Part shown: positions 23,600 through 36,744 of the stretch, piece by piece | How positions within the stretch are numbered: the stretch's first letter is position 1 | Layout: every line of letters starts with the position of its first letter | Assembly (NCBI GenBank): GCA_030141605.1 | Contig: JAQGDQ010000122.1 | Span: 379,001 to 443,000, forward strand | Length of the DNA stretch: 64,000 nucleotides | DNA from: Tubiluchus corallicola | Lineage: Eukaryota > Priapulida > Priapulimorpha > Priapulimorphida > Tubiluchidae | Direction: 5' to 3' | Position numbers and translations under genes: made by a program | Notes under the pieces: model-generated | The model's input: only the letters and a program-made list of their open reading frames with translations | The model's database searches: none | Told to the model about the DNA's origin: nothing

Positions 23600-25741
23600 G
23601 TGACTCATACAATCAGGTAACTGCCTTATAAGGTAAAGTTTAGAAATCTGTTGCGAATAATTAATACTAAATTGGCGGTCGCCTACTGTATGTTGCCTTG
23701 AACCGGCGTTAGAAGTTTTGAGTTTTAGTTGGACAGGGATGCTTTGCTTCAGCAGTTTTCTCTTCCTGTTAACTTTTTTTATTAGCGAACCTGTATCCGT
23801 ATAGCTATTACAGACTACCGAAATCAGAATTGCATTAGTGCATGAAACGTGTCACTTTTTAATAATTTTTGTTTTAGCACGAGAGTTCGAATGTGTACTT
23901 TTAAAACGAAAAACTCATTCTTGTTCGACGGAGATGTTTAGGCACCTTGCCTTGTCATGCCTTATTGATTGCAAATACCTTTTTCTCCAGTGCACGCAAA
24001 CGTACATACTGTACCCAACATAGAATGCCATTATGCTAGTCTCTGCTGTGTTTACTTTAGCTGACATAGCTCTCATACTTGTTAATCAATTTAGAGAGGG
24101 GAGTAATTATTTCTTTTTGTCGTCTCATGGGGTAATAAATAAGAGATTTAAACCTGAGCAATCCCTGAACAAATGTTCATCTGTAACAACTATGCGTTGA
24201 GGGGTTGTTTGTAAATCATGGCTGCAAGGAAAAACTGTGAATCATTCGTTTAGGGCTTTCAAGCTGTCACGATTGATGTCATTTCCTGTTATGAGAAACA
24301 GATCTGCTTCATCGGGATGATATTATAGCTGTATCATAAATTATGGTAACTAGTGATTACAGAATAGGATGGTAATAGAATGTTAACTCAATGAGTGACT
24401 GAGCAAAAACAGGTTTTATAGTAAGGTTAAGGTTGTTTGACATTCCTCCAGTCCAGTAAATACAGCTTTGGAGTATTACGAGGCTAGTGGTAGGTGTAAT
24501 CATGGAATGTTTGTGCTAAAGTGGACATTGTTTATTACTAAATATCATTGAATTGATCCGAAACGGGGTTTTAGGAAGCGACACCATAATAAATAGCTTT
24601 CCCGTGTTATCTAACATATTTGCGTGCATGTACATGTTTACATAACCCTATGTAAATATGATTTCGTTTTATAGGCCAAAACTAAGAATTGTCAAATTTT
24701 GATGTTATGGTTGTGTTATTTAAGTTATTTTTCAATCAAATTAACAGCGATAGGGTTGGTCAGCCTCAACAAAGAAAAGAAAAAATGTCATTTAATGCTA
24801 AGAATGTTAGTAAACTTCATAATCAGGTTTTTCTTATGATTAAAGGCTGAATAATGATTTCATTCCAAACTTGTTCTTGAAAGTTATGAGTAAAGAGAAG
24901 ATTTAGGTCATTTACTATTGTGCTCTGTTTATCATCTAGTTATCATATTTACTTTCACAAGACTTTGAAATTTGTTTCATGAATATTTAGGCCAGAAGTT
25001 TACCTATAGATCTGTACATATGTTGGACAAATTTTGTGAATTCTTCAAATAATTTTGGCACAGCAATGCAATTTTTAGTAAGAAAAGTAAGTCTTTAGAG
25101 TAAGCAAGTGTTTAAAAAGTTTTTGTGATTGAAATGACAGAATGCTTCCTCACAAATCTTAATTTTCTCAGCAACAAGCTAACCCTGCATTGCCCTAACT
25201 TGGCGCATTAGACCGTGTATAAGGAAATTGAGAATTAAATTTTATCGCGAGTTACTTTTTAGTTTGTTTAGAATGCACAGAAGTTAAATTTTAAGAGTGC
25301 ACCGTGTCTGCTATTTTAAGATTAGGATATTGTTTTACTCTACTGAATTGGGAATGTAAAAATGGCATACTAAAGCTTGTTAAAGAATATTCTGCATCTT
25401 TCTGTGTTTCTGAGTGATGTTTGGGTAGTTGCCTTGGCAGTTTTGTTGGCATCAGAATATGTTATCAATACACCAAGAACCTATGTTGTATTGTGACATC
25501 ATGGTTCTTGTCAAATAAGTTCCTAGTCACTGTAAGTTATCTATTGTCTTAACAATCAGTTCTTTATTTGATTGGAAAAGTAATTCAAAGCCTGTAGAAT
25601 GAATTTTAGTCAGCTAGTTATATCTTGATTGTTTTAACAATTGGCTTGTAACATAACTATGAAACTGATGCATGAACCTGAAGAATATGTTAAATAACTT
25701 TTTTCAAATTACAACATTAAAATTTGTTATTTTGGTGAATC
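23600..25741. other. Region upstream of the cadherin ORF; intergenic or 5' intron
   Basis: No conserved reading frame. If the candidate promoter at 23378 drives the cadherin gene, most of this would be a 5' intron. No convincing acceptor lies immediately before the cadherin ATG; the nearest weak candidate (ATGAATTTTAG) ends near 25610. Confidence 0.35.
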
Positions 25742-27640
25742 ATGGACTCTACTAAGAAAAACTTGAATGTGTTTTTCATCATCATCTCAGGTTGTCTTGT
25801 GTTTGGACCACTTTGCTGTACATCTTGTAGTAATCTTGGAATAAATGGACCTATAGCCATCTATGTACGTGAAAATATAACTTCTGACACAGAGGTAAAA
25901 TTGATACATTGGGAAGCATATGGAAAGGTCTTTCTCAATGTAAAGGAAACAAGTGAAGAACAAATTTTTAATGTGAGCACAAACTTTACCGAGTCCTACT
26001 CGTACATTTTTCCTATTATAAATATTCAAGACTGGATCAGTAGCAAAGAAAATCCCTTGGATCATCTCCCAGTGAGAATGGACATAGTCTGCAATCATGA
26101 AGCAGCGGATGGCAGCACAGAAACATCAACTTTTAAAACACTTGTCTATATTGGAGATGTTAATAACAATGCACCGAAATTTATAAAATCCTGGCAATAT
26201 ACAAAGACAATACCAGAATTTGAGAAAATTGGGAAAACATTTTTTACTTTAACAGCAACTGATGAAGATTATGAGTCACCAAATAATCTTGTGTTTTACT
26301 CACTAGAACCTGGTCTGTATTCTCACTACCTTGAAATCCCAGATATGAGGGAAGGCCATGTTAAATTGAAACATAAGCTGAACTATGAAGTACTGAAAAA
26401 TTTCACAGTTATAGCAAAAGTTCATGATGGAGGTGACATTCCTTTGTCAGATTCCACAACCCTTAAAATCACTGTCACTGATGTTATGCAAAAACCTGTA
26501 TTTCTTGATTCACCTTACCAAGGCATGGCAAACTGCAGTGCATTTAACAGTAGCAGCCGTATGAAATTAGATATAAAGCCTAAAAAAATACGTGCTGTTG
26601 ACTATGATACTTCGTTAGATCATGAAATCCGTTACAGTTTACCGGCATTAGAGTATGACCCTGCTGGAGATAAGTCTTTGTTTCATATTGACCATGTTTT
26701 GGGTAACATGACAGTAGAAAATAAAGTGTGTTCACAGGATACTGGTACAGATTTTGCTGAATATTTAATTTTAGTCAGAGCTGTGTTACTTTCTGATCAC
26801 ACTGCCTATACTACAACATCTGTACACATTACAATCTGCTGTATTAATAACCATAAACCAATTTTTGACAAGAAAACTTATTTTTTACGTTTAATGGACA
26901 CCATGCCCAATGGGAGTAGCATTGGCTATGTTTCTGCATCAGATCGTGATGGAAATGAAATCAAATACCATATAAGACCAAAGACGGTTAGTGAGAAACT
27001 TGTGCTGACAGTGAGTTCTACTGGCATGTTGAGGACAGTTGAAGATTTCCTTAAAAGTAGTGTGGACCATTTCTCATTTGTACTTAAAGCTGATGATGGA
27101 AAATTTTCTGATGAAGCAAGTCTAGATATTCAGTTGATAAGAACAAACAGCAGAAACCCAAAATTTCAACAAGGTCTCTTTACAGCAACTATTGACAAAA
27201 AGGGTGGCACCGTCGTCCGCCCTAACAGAGGTGTCGCTAACTTTAAAGCTCATATTGTTGGAAATCCTAACGCATATCTGCAATACAAGCTGCTACCCCC
27301 TAACAGTGATTTCTTAATCGACAAAGAGGGAGAGGTTTATACGAAACTCAGTGTAGTGAACGCCACTGATAAAGTGGTTGATATCAATGTGGTAGCGTGT
27401 AATGAGCCAAATGAAGAACTGTACGAAGATAAACGTTGCAGTTATGCTAGAGTCGTCGTAACGTTGGTTAAATCTCGCTCGTTGCGACGTCTTTCTGTGG
27501 GAGCTGTTAAAAATGAAGAAACGCAAAGCGATGACGGTTCCAGTCGAAAGTTCTACGGCACCATGTTGCTTGCAGCTGTGGGAGGTGTGATGTTAGTCAT
27601 CATTGTCCTGCTAATCATAAATCTTTTAAGAACTGAATAG
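25742..27640 (+). CDS. Cadherin-repeat single-pass membrane protein, minimal tail
   Basis: An unbroken 632-codon frame in one exon. Residues 10-28 are a hydrophobic signal peptide. About four to five cadherin (EC) repeats follow: roughly 36-146 ending DVNNNAPKF, the canonical inter-repeat calcium linker; 147-253 with PEF, TDEDYESPNN and LNYEVLKNFTVIAKVHDGG; 254-374, divergent with extra cysteines; 375-474 with ASDRDGN and KADDGKFSDEA; and a degenerate 475-577. Calcium-binding motifs are best preserved in repeats 1, 2 and 4. Nine N-glycosylation sequons support an extracellular location. One membrane segment lies at about 606-629, followed by only three residues (RTE), so no catenin-binding tail exists. 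Expected role: calcium-dependent adhesion or recognition at the cell surface. It resembles protocadherin or CDH23-type ectodomains more than classical cadherins, but no orthologue is assigned. The ATG lacks a strong acceptor before it; the start follows from the signal peptide. Confidence 0.9.
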   Translation: MDSTKKNLNVFFIIISGCLVFGPLCCTSCSNLGINGPIAIYVRENITSDTEVKLIHWEAYGKVFLNVKETSEEQIFNVSTNFTESYSYIFPIINIQDWISSKENPLDHLPVRMDIVCNHEAADGSTETSTFKTLVYIGDVNNNAPKFIKSWQYTKTIPEFEKIGKTFFTLTATDEDYESPNNLVFYSLEPGLYSHYLEIPDMREGHVKLKHKLNYEVLKNFTVIAKVHDGGDIPLSDSTTLKITVTDVMQKPVFLDSPYQGMANCSAFNSSSRMKLDIKPKKIRAVDYDTSLDHEIRYSLPALEYDPAGDKSLFHIDHVLGNMTVENKVCSQDTGTDFAEYLILVRAVLLSDHTAYTTTSVHITICCINNHKPIFDKKTYFLRLMDTMPNGSSIGYVSASDRDGNEIKYHIRPKTVSEKLVLTVSSTGMLRTVEDFLKSSVDHFSFVLKADDGKFSDEASLDIQLIRTNSRNPKFQQGLFTATIDKKGGTVVRPNRGVANFKAHIVGNPNAYLQYKLLPPNSDFLIDKEGEVYTKLSVVNATDKVVDINVVACNEPNEELYEDKRCSYARVVVTLVKSRSLRRLSVGAVKNEETQSDDGSSRKFYGTMLLAAVGGVMLVIIVLLIINLLRTE

Positions 27641-27692
27641 ACTGTCTACATACATAGTTTAATAGTATGTTTAATAGTGGCTACTTTTTCAC

Positions 27693-27698
27693 AATAAA
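27693..27698 (+). terminator. Polyadenylation signal AATAAA (cadherin gene)
   Basis: Canonical signal 53 bp after the stop codon. Further AATAAA words at about 28093-28107 and 28298 could serve longer transcripts. Confidence 0.55.
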
Positions 27699-28067
27699 AC
27701 AGGAGGGTAACTTTTACTATATAAGTATTTGCGTCCAGGTAAAACAGAAACTTTTCATCGAACAAGAAGAGCAGTTCATTCTGGTTAGTAGTCGTCTTGA
27801 GCATCATTACTTACCAGACGACTTTTATTTATTTATTTTTTTGTAAAAATAACCAAAAACGTATGTCAACGATGTGCGGTACATGCCTGCCAAGCATGTT
27901 CTGTTCATTCGTAACAGTGCAGTAGTAAGGAATTTTTCTATTGCAATTTTATTTGTTCATTCGTGTCATGTACTGCTCTGTGTATTTCCTCTGAGACATT
28001 GTAATTTTCATTTATAGCTGTTTATTGATGGACTTAGATGATGTTCTTTTTTCTCAATTGACTATTA

Positions 28068-28305
28068 GACTGTTTTTAGTCTCGTGCTTGCAAATAAAGA
28101 CAAATAAAATTTGTTATTTTCAGTTGACTATTAGGCTGATGAAGAACAAATGCGTAACTCTTCATTCAGTATGGATATACCCACTTTAGTGAAGTGGCTA
28201 TTATTGATACATTTTTACATAGGTCTATGTGTATATACGTTTTTGCAAGTTTTTTTGTTTTAGTCTGTTTTTAGTCTCATGCTTGCAAGTACAGGCAAAT
28301 AAAAC
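28068..28305. repeat. Direct repeat of a 40-bp block carrying AATAAA
   Basis: CTGTTTTTAGTCTCGTGCTTGC... at about 28070-28109 recurs with four or five changes at about 28265-28304. Both copies end in CAAATAAAA. This is a local duplication that doubles possible polyadenylation sites downstream of the cadherin gene. Confidence 0.65.
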
Positions 28306-28320
28306 TTCTGATTAAATAAA

Positions 28321-28620
28321 AATCTCTCTCTCTTTCTCTCTCCCTCTCTCTCTGTCTCTCTCTCACTCACTCACTCCCCTCTGCCTTTCACTTTACCTCA
28401 CCTCTTTTCCTCCGTCCCCTTTTCTTCCATTTTTCTCAGCATATCCTCCATGTTTGTCTTTCTCTTTCGATCTCTTTCCCCCTTCTTCCTGTTTATTTCT
28501 CTGCCTACCTCCTCTTCTTTGTTCCTCTGCCCAGTCTCCCCTCTTTTGCCATTCCTCTCCTATTTCTCTCTCCCTCTATCCTTTCTCCTCCTCCTCTCTT
28601 TCTGTAAACCCTCTCTGTCC
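28321..28620. repeat. Polypyrimidine (TC)n-rich tract
   Basis: About 300 bp of almost pure C/T on the plus strand, starting as (TC)n and decaying into mixed TCC/TTC. Can adopt triplex (H-DNA) structures. The long frame in it encodes S/L/F-rich low complexity and is not a gene. Confidence 0.85.
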
Positions 28621-30297
28621 TTGATTGCACTGCCTGACAATGCAGCAACACAATACTATCTCTCCAGGGCTGAGAGTTCATTCATCAAACCCTCTTATCT
28701 TTTTCTGGTTAACATTCCTATCCGGCAGTGTTTCACAATACATTTCCCCCATGTACAGTTAATCATATGTTTGATGATCCCGGTTGATGATACACTCGAC
28801 AAACTGGAATGAGCGAGTGACGATCAATATGGTTCGGCTGATCCATCAACCGTCCTCATACTTCTCTCATATTTCCATCATCCTTCCAGCTTGTTGCCTG
28901 CTCGTATGCCAATAAACATGCGTTTTCTCATTAGCGCGGAGCTCTCTTTGAAAGTTTATCCTAGTCATCATAAGATCACGGTTGTGCGACAACTGTTCTG
29001 ATGAGTTTGTTTCGTGTGCTATTGCTGATACTTGCATCCGCTCTGATCAGACTTGCAGTATTGCATGACAAAGCCGTTTAAAATCATTAGCGGCAGGGCC
29101 GCGTGATTAAACCGCAGAGATTACTACGCTATGGAGTCAAGTTGATGCGAGGCATTAGCTTTTATGTGACATTGAGGAGTAACAATAGATCATTTATGTA
29201 TAATAAGTACGTTTTATACAAGGCTTCATGGGATGTTGTTTTACAGGGCTTCATTTGCAAAAAAGCACCAACATTGCATGGGTTTCTTGCTTATCTCACC
29301 TGTTGTCTTCAGTTTTTATTATACCACACTGCCACTGACGTTTGTGTTGGTAAAATGTTGATGATGACGGTATTAGTGATGATAGTGGCAACAGCTGCAG
29401 AATGGCAGCGGTAATAATCAGTGATTGTGTTCGTAGTAGTGATGTAGATGATTGGATGGATGACGATAACCTAAGTTAGTTATCAGCTGTAGTGAAATGT
29501 TGCTAGTGATGGTAATGGCGAAAACGACAGTGATGACGGTGGTGGTGGTAATACAAGTGCCTGGCAGTGATAGTGGTGGTGGTAGCAGCGAGTGACAACG
29601 AGAAGTCACGTTTCATTGTAGAATAGTTGAATACTTTTGATGTATTTTTTCAATTACCAATTTTTCTTTGTTATTTTTTATCAGAGACGAAATCTGCCAC
29701 ACTTTATAGTAATTTGTAACTAGCTTTCAGATCCACGAACTTTAGATTAGTTTATATTAAAGTCTAATAAATTAGTATTAAATTAAACCAGATAAGAAAT
29801 TGCACAATCAGTTGTAGAACTTTGCTTTACTTTGCAACTGTTTTCTACATTTGTACGTTATACATGTATGTAATAACTATTACGACTTCTTTGTGAATTG
29901 TACAACATTTCTACAAAAGTGCTTCAGATCGATATATTGTGAACAGGACTACATCGTGTATACGCTTTATCAGCGTGGTTTGGTTGAGCGAGTATGGCAT
30001 TGATTATATGATGCTTTCAGGAAAAATGTGCTGGCTTTTTGCTGATGACACAAGTGTTTGTGAAAACGCCTAGGAAGCATTATCCAGTAAGCTGCGGATA
30101 TTGGTGTAAAAGCCGGGTTGAAAACGCTTTTACGCGTAATGATTTGGCATAGAAAGAGGTTAAAAATGCTCTCGTATAATAGTCTGTCAAAGGAACAAAT
30201 TATAAATGGTTTCCTGTAGTGGTATGGCGTAGAAATTTGCTTGAAACACTGTCATGTAGTCGTCAAATAATGTAACAGTCAATTTTGTGCCAGTTTC
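28621..30297. other. Intergenic; GAT/GTG-rich segment, no gene seen
   Basis: No supported coding sequence. At about 29340-29600 the plus strand is rich in GATGAT, GTGATGG and GGTGGTGGT words, a degenerate simple-sequence patch that yields spurious frames on both strands. Confidence 0.45.
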
Positions 30298-30688
30298 TTT
30301 AAAGGAAAACCGGACCCAATCTTAAAATTGTAACTCAAAACAATCTGTTCTACAAATTATTGAAAGTAAACATATCTTGGTACTATTTTTTCAAGAATGC
30401 CTCAAAAAATTATTACCACAGAATTGTAATTTCGCATTCGCACTTCCAGTTATTCATTGTTGTATGTTTTTCGCTATTCGCTAGTTAGTTAGATGGGCAT
30501 CAGTACCTGCATCTTTTATTGCATTACACATAAAAACATGCTGTACGTCTCAGTTCAGAAGTGTTAATTTGTGATGTAGTACACATTCAAGAGTTAATGC
30601 GTGACCACAGCAGTAAAATTAAATTTCATGTTTTGTCTTAAAATTTGCCGAGTTTTTGCACATCATGCTGAAAGATGTACAGTAGCAC
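30298..30688 (+). repeat. Dispersed repeat, copy A
   Basis: About 390 bp that recur in the same orientation at 45647-46009. Shared blocks in order include AAAGGAAAACCGGACCCAATC near the start, CTCAAAACAATCT, TTCGCTATTCGCTAGTTAG-like, CAGTTCAGAAGTGTT-like, CACATTCAAGAG, and AAAATTTGCCGAGTTTTTG near the end. No frame, terminal inverted repeat or tRNA head is visible, so the class is undetermined. Confidence 0.75.
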
Positions 30689-33600
30689 AGTACTTGACCA
30701 GACTGACAGAGTGACTACGAACTTTCTCGAAGTATGAAATTTAGAACAGTTCTTAGTTAGATCTGGCATTAAAATCTGTGAAATTACTTAAGTTTCTTTT
30801 TTAAGTTTACAAAGCCTTAAATCCGTTAATAATCAAATTCAAATTCAGTTTATTTCACCAGCAAACTACAATAATGCAAATATACATGTAGAACATCTTG
30901 TATAATTGAAAACTGCAAAAAATAAAGTTAATACTGACTTCCTAGAAATACTGTATTAAGGTGTTGAAGTTTGCCTCGTGGTAGCTAAAAAGGGGACCTT
31001 GTTACCATGAAATGTGAAATGAGGAATGAAGAAGGTAGATGATGAGAAAAGAAGAGCCATGTTGCAGTTAGTAGAAAGAAAACAGAAGGAAAGAAGAAGT
31101 CGAAAGAAAACATAAAATAAGAAAACAATGACATCAGACAGGTAATCATCAGACATTATAAGATAAGTAGCTGTCGGCTTATGATTGTCAACTTCTATGT
31201 CTATTTTTGAATGTAAACTAAACCTGTTTCTTGTGCATTAAGTCATTTTTGCAGCATGTATCGCTGTCTTGCAAGATTATTAACTATGGCACTTGATTGG
31301 CAGTAATTGTTGTAAAGCTTCTCTTCAATCACCTTCAAACTAACTGCAGTATTACTTATTAATCACTCAATTTCAGCCGAAATTAAACCGATGGGAAAAT
31401 TGAACAAGTGGAAATTTAGCTGTGTGGGGTACCGGTTGAGTTTAATCAGTGTAGCATTTATTGTGTTTGGACGTACTGTGTGTTTTGTTAGATTTCTGCA
31501 GAAATATAATTTATTTAGTATTGGCTGAATTGAGTTAGTGTTTTAAGCATGCAAATACATGAATTATTGCTTTTGAAATCGTATTTTACAATATTGTCTC
31601 ATTTAAGGTGCTTTGAGGTCCAGTAGTCTTGACATTGGGCTTGTAATCTAAACGTCCATGGTTCAAATGTAAGCTTATTTCAGTTTTTTTCACGCTTCTT
31701 TCTTCCAGCCAAAATTGCCTTCAGACGTCAGTTTAGGCGTAATATTATCGGAATCCTTTTTTTGGGGGATTTTCATAGTGTTTTTAAGTAAACTCTAAAC
31801 AAAGGATTTTTATTATTGCTCTCGTGTAAATTGTATGCTGCTGATGCATTGATTGAAAACAAGGTTTTGGTGCTTTGAAACGTCCTGAAATAATGATGAG
31901 GCTCTTTCCTACGAAACCACGTCGCTCTTAACACTGAACGCAAATCCCTAGCTGTTCCTTTAATTTTGAATTTTTGCATGTTAAAATTGCGATCGTTGCG
32001 CATGACGTTATAAACTTATAATGACATTAGGAGAGGTCGTTGACAAAACAACAGTTCCCTAAGCAGCCTTTAATGAGCCACCGCTAATTGAATTCGGCCA
32101 AATAATAGTTTATGGTATCTATGTACAGTGTAGCTTATTGATTACACTTTGCCTGCACAGTGCGGTGAGCCCTGTTAGTTCAGCTTCTAAATTATTTAAT
32201 ATAGGCTATTCTAGGAGTAACAATAAATATTTGATTCTTCCCCGTCCGTTTGTTACATTAGTGAATAGAGATCACCTTAATTACACCTGGAAGTTTGGGG
32301 AATTCGCGTGAAAATTTTGGTGAAATGTTGGTTCCTGGCTTCACGCCTTTCGGCCGGCTTCATCTCCTGGGATGTAAATTATCTGAGACAGTGCACTGCA
32401 AATGGAGATGGGTGACAGTAATTGTCTTGCGGTTGTAGAAGAAGCCAAGTTGTATTATTTACAACGATAAGCTGCAGCATTAGTGGCCAACGAATGAGGA
32501 GTGCAAACAGCATCAGCAGCAGGTTTAGACTGCACCATTAAATGTGGTCTGCTGCAAGATTGCAGAGGGTACCGCTATTTTATGAAATTTGACAATAATT
32601 CTTATGCCAACAGTAAGTTAGCGTTTTGGTTACCATTTATAGCTTAAATACCATTTTGTTTAAAGGAAGATGGGATGATTTTTCATAATTATACTACCTC
32701 ATTTGCAAGTCTGATAAAAGTTATACATTTTAACGCAATTAATACTGCAAAGTATATCTGATAATTAATTAACGGCAGGCGAGCTCTGCTATTGATGACA
32801 TCACAAACTAACATAATTTTCAATAGCAAAAATATTCCATGCGTGTGTTGGAAAAGCATAAATTGAAGTACAGTGCTACTGGAAGATGTTCAGTGTGTTG
32901 AAATGGACAAGTTTTAAGATAAAAATACAAATTTTAAATTTATCGCTGTGCTCACGCATGTTCTGTCGAAAGTGTGCAGTTCGCCACGAACTAACAAATC
33001 TGAACTAAGAGGTACAACACCTGTTTTTGTGCAATGCATTTCCAAAATGCAGGCACTAGTGCCTGTCTAACTAACGAATAGCGAAACGTGTGTGACACTG
33101 AAGAACTAGTGGCGCGAACGCTAAATTGTGTTCGTGTGGTAATAATTCTGTTTTCTTTCAATATTTTAAAGAGTAGATTGTTTCCACAGTTTAAGATTGT
33201 GTCCGGTTTTGCTTTAAAAATTATTTGCCATTTTAAACTTTTAAATCCTACGTTAACAGGTGAATTTGGGATTTTGGAATACCTGAATAAATTAGAAACT
33301 ATGCCATTACAAAAACTGGAGAGTACTCTGTTTAACCATCATTATTAAAACATTTTGGTGCCCTTTATGGCATTTGGAAGGTAAAGATTTTTCAGGGATT
33401 TATACATTATGCAAATTAAGAATACATATTGGAGAATAAACTGGTTACTATCACCTCATACCTGTTATGAAATAAATTACAAATAAATAAATGTTATCAT
33501 ATTACATGTATTTTGGCAGAATTTTTGTTTCTAGACATTCTTAAAACAAAGCTATATATAGTGTAACTGTACAAATAGTGTAATTAATAAGCGTTTTCCA

Positions 33601-35029
33601 CTGTTGAAATTTATCTCTGCTAAAACCTCGTCAAATCATTTAAATAATTTCTCTATTTTTTGTCCTAACAATAATATTGTGTGTAATAACAATGTTGTAT
33701 GACTAAGTGGACTTGAAGACTTAATCCATAATATGAAAGCTTTATTGCTGACATTAATAGCGAAGTGAATGTTCTTAATGAAATGATAGTTGTTCGTGAT
33801 GACTATCACTGTGAAGTTTTTTATAGCAATATGGTAACTAAAATATCATTTGTCGGGTCTGATTTGGGATCAGATCCCTGCAGTCCTTTGCTGATCAAAG
33901 AATGCGTGGCTACATTAAGCTTCTTTTACGTTATTTTTATGGATCAAACTCTCAGGCCTTTCATCACTGGTTTCTACGCTGAGGACAGTTATTGGCCTCT
34001 GATAATGGAAAAACAAGTGATTGATTGATTGATTGATTTGGGTCTTGATTAAAAGATACAAAAACTGCAAGAGACAAACTCCTCCAGCTCTGATGTGCGT
34101 AATCATTTGTCTAAAGAAGACATGATAACCAAATTAAACATAGTTACCGGAGCACAGTTACATGAATAATTGGAATTTACATTAAACAAAGGAAAGTTTT
34201 TCTGTACAATAACGTTTTATAATAATCAAGATAGCCCTTGCTTTTTACTACTATACTATACTAGATACTAGCTTTTATACTAGATAGTTTTACTGTGATT
34301 TCTGTAAGATTGGATTTACATAACTATAACTGTTATCTAGTGTTAACTTGCTGCCAGCTCTTGTATTTGTGTTTGATCTTTGATACATATATTGTCCACT
34401 TGTAGCGATTTCGTGATGCACTCACTATTATTGCCTGTAGTAAATTGGTCATTTTTGACGGTTTTATAGAGGCTTTGTGAATTTGGAAGTTGTCTCGATT
34501 TTTCATTCCTTATAATGCCATTTTCAACTGTTATTATCAAACTTTATAAATATCCATAAGTGGTTACAATTCAGTTAAATTCAATTATTTATTTTGTTAT
34601 AACAATGACTACTGAACAGTGTACATAAGTACAATACTAACAGATACTTATTCGTATAATCATTCATTCATTATATTATGCGTGTAGTCTTCATCACAAT
34701 AATTATAACAAAATTCAGAAAACTAGCAAATTTGAAACATTCTTGACTTCAGTCCCTGAATAAATTTTTAATTGTGAGAGCTCTGGAGGCCATGTTTGTC
34801 TAAAATAAATAAAGTTGAGCAAAGTGAAACTTGATCATGGACACCACAAGTTAAAATTAAATATTCAGCGTTTTATTAATGCAACAAAGGAACAGGCTTA
34901 TTAATTTTAATGGAAGCTGACATATCATGAAAGTTAATTGACGTTCTTAAAATTTTTGAAACGTCTTGAGATTCTAATATCGTCATTACTGTACACATTG
35001 CAGTTTTATCACAGCGACTAAGTTAAGAT

Positions 35030-35118
35030 AGGTAACCGAGGAGTTGAACTCGGGCAGTCAAACTTGTCAGAGATTAGAATAAGATATGAGACACTAGATT
35101 ACCACATTGCCACATTAT
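35030..35118 (-). repeat. tRNA-like relic
   Basis: On the minus strand: A-box-like GGCAATGTGGTAATCTAGTG and B-box-like GAGTTCAACTCC at tRNA-like spacing. Stem pairing is incomplete, so a tRNA-derived repeat is more likely than a functional tRNA. Confidence 0.4.
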
Positions 35119-36744
35119 TATTCAGCAGCTTTTATTCAGTTTCAGCTGCAGCAAATTGCTCTATTAAGGTGCCTATTAAAAATAATTTTTCACTGTTCCG
35201 CGTTTCCGTGAACGCCAGCCGTTTATTTTACGGCACATTTTAAAGTCAATTCCATCCACTTAATTTTATTGCGGAGCTCAAGATGGTTGGCTGACACTGC
35301 AGCAGCAGTGATAATAATCAAGCGCATGCATTATGCATATGTCAATTCATGTTTTATGGATGAAACAAGTGATACCATGGCTAATGGTGTGCTCCTTGTT
35401 TGCTGTGGTGTTATGTTTGATGGTTTTCTGGCTGCAGCTGTATACACGCCTCTCTGCAATGATCGTCTGATGATGTTTCGTCCATTTTAGTGACATTCTC
35501 TGCAAATTAAACATCTTCATTTTTACCGATTCAATGCTTACTGCCACATATGTTAAAAGGACTAATTGGAAATTGATAATAAGTCTGGATTTCCATGCAT
35601 TTAGATTATGTACAAACTACACGCGACTCTCGAGCCCGGAAATAGTGTTTGGCATACAGACTAATGACGGCAGTAATCTACTAGTCTTACAAGTCAACAG
35701 GAGTAAATGTCTTACTGTTTGGAGTGTTTGCCGAGATAGATCTCTCCGGTATTGATCCGTGTGGTTAAATTACATCTTCCTCCACTAGAATTAGATCAAT
35801 GTCCAGCGTCAATATTAGATTAGTATAATTTCACTGAATAACCAGTGTAAACATTTACTAAACATCATTATCAACTTTGCAGTTTTTGGTGTGGAATTTG
35901 GCGTTCAGTTTTGTGATTTCTAAATTTGCATTTATCTAAGTTTTGACTGATGTTGAACTGTCACCTCGTAGGTATTGGATTCCATCTGATTAAGACCAAT
36001 AGATTGTTGGTTGGAACACCTGGGGACAAGGTTTGGTTCTACTTGAGTTTCCTTCAGTTAGACCAATGGGTTACTCTTGAATCTCTTGGTCCTTATACAA
36101 AAGAGACATTGGGGCTGCCGTGTCCATTTTATTTGTACAGAATCAAAGATCTCATGGAGCAAATGGGTCTGCAGTTAGTCTCACATTTTGTTGTTGACTG
36201 TACCTAATTTTTGTACCTTTAACTTTGCTAATGCACCACTTCAGTGAAGACCTACTGCTAGTGTCTGGTATTTTTCTGAGTGTTAATGGAGCACTTGTAA
36301 TTCTAATTTCTAGTTTATTCATTGAACGTGAAATCCTAATCATTGTTAAATTTTTGAAACTAAGGTTGATCAAGAGGGACACAAATTGTGAAAAAGTATA
36401 GTCTAGATTTGAAGCAAGAAGCCTCATATTGCAAGGAACCTTCTTCTGTAACAACTAGGCCACACACAACCTTGTGGTCAAGGCAGGCCAGCATTTAATC
36501 TTAATAGCTTATTAAGATAGCTGATTTTCTATACTCATTTTAATGCACTTGCTAATTAACTCTTTTATAATCTTCATTAATAAACTCTCAGTTAATGATT
36601 GGTGTACTTTGGTTTATCTATTTAATCTATATATAACTACTCTAGTATCAAGTATTATGAGTGAAGTAACAGTAGCCCCTTGGAAATATTGGTTTGTTTC
36701 ATGAATTATTATAATTAAATTAAGACTGCCTTGGCTTGATCATA

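Noticed and set aside
28450-28812. 120-codon S/L/F-rich frame
   Set aside because: Lies mostly within the polypyrimidine tract; low complexity, no domain.
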